DNA of 7,248 nucleotides from Deltaproteobacteria bacterium (GTDB taxonomy: Bacteria > Desulfobacterota > Desulfobacteria > Desulfobacterales > Desulfatibacillaceae), in contig JAKAGN010000134.1 of NCBI GenBank assembly GCA_021815525.1, positions 1 through 7,248 on the forward strand, read 5' to 3'. The notes beneath the pieces were generated by a model. The model worked only from the letters and a program-made list of their open reading frames with translations. It ran no database searches and had not been told where the DNA came from. Position numbers and translations under genes: made by a program. This document shows, piece after piece, positions 5,516 through 7,248 of the stretch. Numbering within the stretch: position 1 is the stretch's first letter; every line of letters begins with the position of its first letter.

Positions 5516-7248
5516 ATGCAGAACGTGAAGAAAGCCGCCCCCGCGGAAGAGCCCCGGATCGGCGTTTACGTGTGCCACTGCGGCCACAACATAGGGCATG
5601 TGGTGGATTGCGCGGCCGTGGCCGAAAAATCCGCAGCCTATCCCTTCGTGGTCTCCTCCATGGACGTCCCCTACGCCTGCTCCGAGCCCGGCCAGGAGGC
5701 CATCAGGAAGGACATTACCGAGAAGAACGTAAACCGCGTGGTGGTGGCCTCCTGCTCGCCCCGGCTCCACGAGCCCACCTTCCGGCGGATGCTGGCCGAC
5801 ACGGGCCTGAACCCCTACCTTTTGGACATGGCGAACCTTAGGGAGCAGTGCTCCTGGGTCCACATGAACGAGCCGGAAAACGCCACCAAAAAGGCCCTGG
5901 ACCTCGTGCGCATGTCGGCGGCCCGGGCCGCGGGCCTGGACTCCCTCTACGAGGAGACCCACCCCCTCGTCAAGAGGACGCTGGTCATCGGCGGCGGCGT
6001 GGCCGGAATCCAGGCGGCCCTGGACCTCGCCGACTCCGGCTACGAGGTGGTCCTGGTGGAGAAGGAGCCCACCATCGGCGGCACAATGGCGCTTCTGGAC
6101 AAGACCTTCCCCACCATAGATTGCAGCATCTGAATACTGGGGCCCAAAATGACGGATGCCGGTCGGCATCCCAACATAACGCTCCACACGCTTTCGGAAG
6201 TCACCGAGGTTTCAGGCTCCGTGGGGAACTTTTCCGTCAAGATCCGGAAAAAGGCCCGCTACGTCAAGGAGAAGGAGTGCACCTCCTGCGGCGACTGCGC
6301 CAAGGTCTGCCCCGTGGTGCGCCCGGACGAGTCCAACCAGGGCCTGGGCTCAAGGAAGGCCATATATAAGCCCTTCCCGCAGGCCGTGCCCTCGTCTTAT
6401 CTAATCAACGTCTCCGAGTGCCTGGGCCACAACCCGGCCGTGTGCTCCAAGTGCGTGGACGCCTGCACCAAAAAGTGCATCGATTTCCACATGTCCGATT
6501 CCGAGTTCACGGTGGACGTGGGAGCCGTGATCGTGGCAACGGGGCTTTCGGTCTACGACCCCACCGAGCAGGACGAGTACGGCTATACACGCTTCGAAAA
6601 CGTGGTGACCAGCATGGAGTTCGAGCGGCTCATCAACGCGGGCGGCCCCACCAAGGGCGAAATCCTGCGGCCCACCGACCGCGCGGTCCCCAGGAGCGTG
6701 GGCTTCATACAGTGCGTGGGAAGCCGCAACGCCCGGAAGGGCGGCAGCTACTGCTCGAACGTCTGCTGCATGAACACCGTAAAATCCTCGCTGATGCTCA
6801 AAGAGCACTACCCGGGGATAGACGTAACGGTCTTCTACATGGATATCCGCGCCTTCGGAAAGGGCTTCGAGGACCTGTACCTGAGAAGCCGCCGCATGGG
6901 GACCCGCTACCTGCGCGGCCTTCCGGGCACGGTCTCCGAAAACCCGGATAAAAGCCTCACCGTCTCCGTGGAGAACACCGCCACCGGCAAGCTTGAGACC
7001 TTGACGCTAGACATGCTGGTCCTGGCGGTGGGCATGAAGCCCTCCCCCGACACCCAGAAGATCAAGGAGATGCTGGGCCTGCAGCTGACCTCCGACGGCT
7101 TCTTCCTGGAGGCCCACCCAAAGCTCCAGCCCGTGGACGCCGCCACCCGCGGCGTCTTCTACGCCGGCTGCGCCGAAGGCCCCAAGGACATCAAGGACTC
7201 CGTGACCCAGGCCTCGGCCGCGGCGGCCCGGGCCATACGCCTCCTGCA
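5516..7248 (+). CDS. hdrA: HdrA-like flavoprotein, selenocysteine-containing, 3'-truncated by window end
   Basis: 577 residues are visible, read through TGA 6131-6133 as selenocysteine (Sec206). Order: an N-terminal HdrA Fe-S domain (CHC at 20-22, C55, SCSPRLHEPTF at 79-89, C112); FAD Rossmann motif GGGVAG (159-164) with an acidic strand end at E182; the DCSI-Sec-ILGPKM motif (202-212); an inserted ferredoxin with C255xxCxxCxxxC265P and a second set C302, C310, C313, C317, with an extra C321; the HdrA signature QCVGSR (399-404) and YCSNVCC (412-418); and the second FAD motif YAGCAEGPKDI (549-559). HdrA is the FAD-bearing bifurcating subunit in Hdr complexes. A typical HdrA is about 650 aa and ends in a 2[4Fe-4S] ferredoxin, which should lie beyond the window. 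ATG 5516 is preferred, with GGGA (5503-5506) 9 bases upstream. ATG 5507 is possible and would overlap the gene 2 stop as ATGA. A conventional caller would split the gene into a 206-residue fragment and a second frame starting near 6149. Frame and family continuity across the TGA argue against a pseudogene. Confidence 0.9.
6131..6133 (+). other. In-frame TGA recoded as selenocysteine (Sec206 of HdrA)
   Basis: The frame before it encodes DCSI and the frame after it ILGPKM. HdrA proteins have a cysteine at this exact place in the motif DCSxCxLxPKM, next to the flavin domain. TGA differs from the Cys codon TGC/TGT by one base, so a nonsense mutation is the alternative. The downstream hairpin, intact reading frame and conserved residues on both sides favour recoding. 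Selenocysteine at this site is well known in HdrA of several methanogens and, to my knowledge, also reported in deltaproteobacterial HdrA. Confidence 0.88.
6154..6171 (+). promoter_or_regulatory. Bacterial SECIS hairpin within hdrA
   Basis: GGATGCCGGTCGGCATCC forms a perfect 7-bp stem with a GGTC loop (6161-6164) starting 27 nt after the TGA, within the range accepted for bacterial SECIS elements. The E. coli fdhF SECIS also presents a GGUC loop on a three-bp helix above a bulged U. Here the corresponding U6157 faces A6168 and could pair or flip out. It would bind the C-terminal domain of SelB and direct Sec-tRNA to the upstream UGA. The element also encodes part of the protein (residues DAGRHP). 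Confidence 0.82.

Noticed and set aside
6131..6133. hdrA as a pseudogene with a nonsense mutation
   Set aside because: The frame continues with full family motifs for more than 370 codons, the TGA sits at a known Cys/Sec position, and a SECIS-like hairpin follows at proper spacing.

Overview
The window (7,248 bp, G+C rich with strongly G/C-biased third codon positions) carries one plus-strand block of three large genes. All encode parts of a heterodisulfide reductase (Hdr)-like flavin/iron-sulfur machine. The gene content points to an anaerobic bacterium of the Desulfobacterota type (sulfate reducer or syntroph): HdrA/HdrB/HdrC/MvhD homologues, a GltD-type NAD(P)H module, very high cysteine content and a bacterial-style selenocysteine signal. 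The assignment is inferred from gene content and style, not from a marker gene.

Layout. Positions 1-348 hold no convincing gene. They form a hairpin-rich leader ending in a clear Shine-Dalgarno. Gene 1 (349-3696, 1,115 aa) is a chimera: a degenerate HdrA-like piece with a [4Fe-4S] motif, a full GltD/NfnB-like FAD and NAD(P)H oxidoreductase, a six-cysteine linker, a second HdrA-like part and a C-terminal 2[4Fe-4S] ferredoxin. A 127-bp element with perfect 19-bp terminal inverted repeats (3693-3819) follows and overlaps its stop codon. Gene 2 (3921-5510, 529 aa) fuses MvhD, HdrC and HdrB into one chain. Gene 3 (5516 to beyond the window end) is HdrA. Its reading frame is crossed by an in-frame TGA at 6131-6133, exactly where the family has a conserved cysteine (Cys-Ser-x-Cys-x-Leu-x-Pro). 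A perfect 7-bp hairpin with a GGUC loop lies 27 nt downstream, as expected of a bacterial SECIS. I therefore read gene 3 as a selenoprotein (Sec206), not as a broken gene.

How they may work together (inference). HdrA carries the FAD that bifurcates or confurcates electrons in known Hdr complexes. MvhD normally passes electrons between HdrA and an electron-input enzyme. HdrC and HdrB carry them to the high-potential substrate site. Here the input enzyme is most simply the GltD-like module of gene 1, in place of the MvhAG hydrogenase or FlxAB modules of described complexes. The cassette therefore looks like a compact three-polypeptide NAD(P)H-linked Hdr complex exchanging electrons among NAD(P)H, ferredoxin and an unknown disulfide or other acceptor. 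Substrate and direction cannot be read from the sequence.
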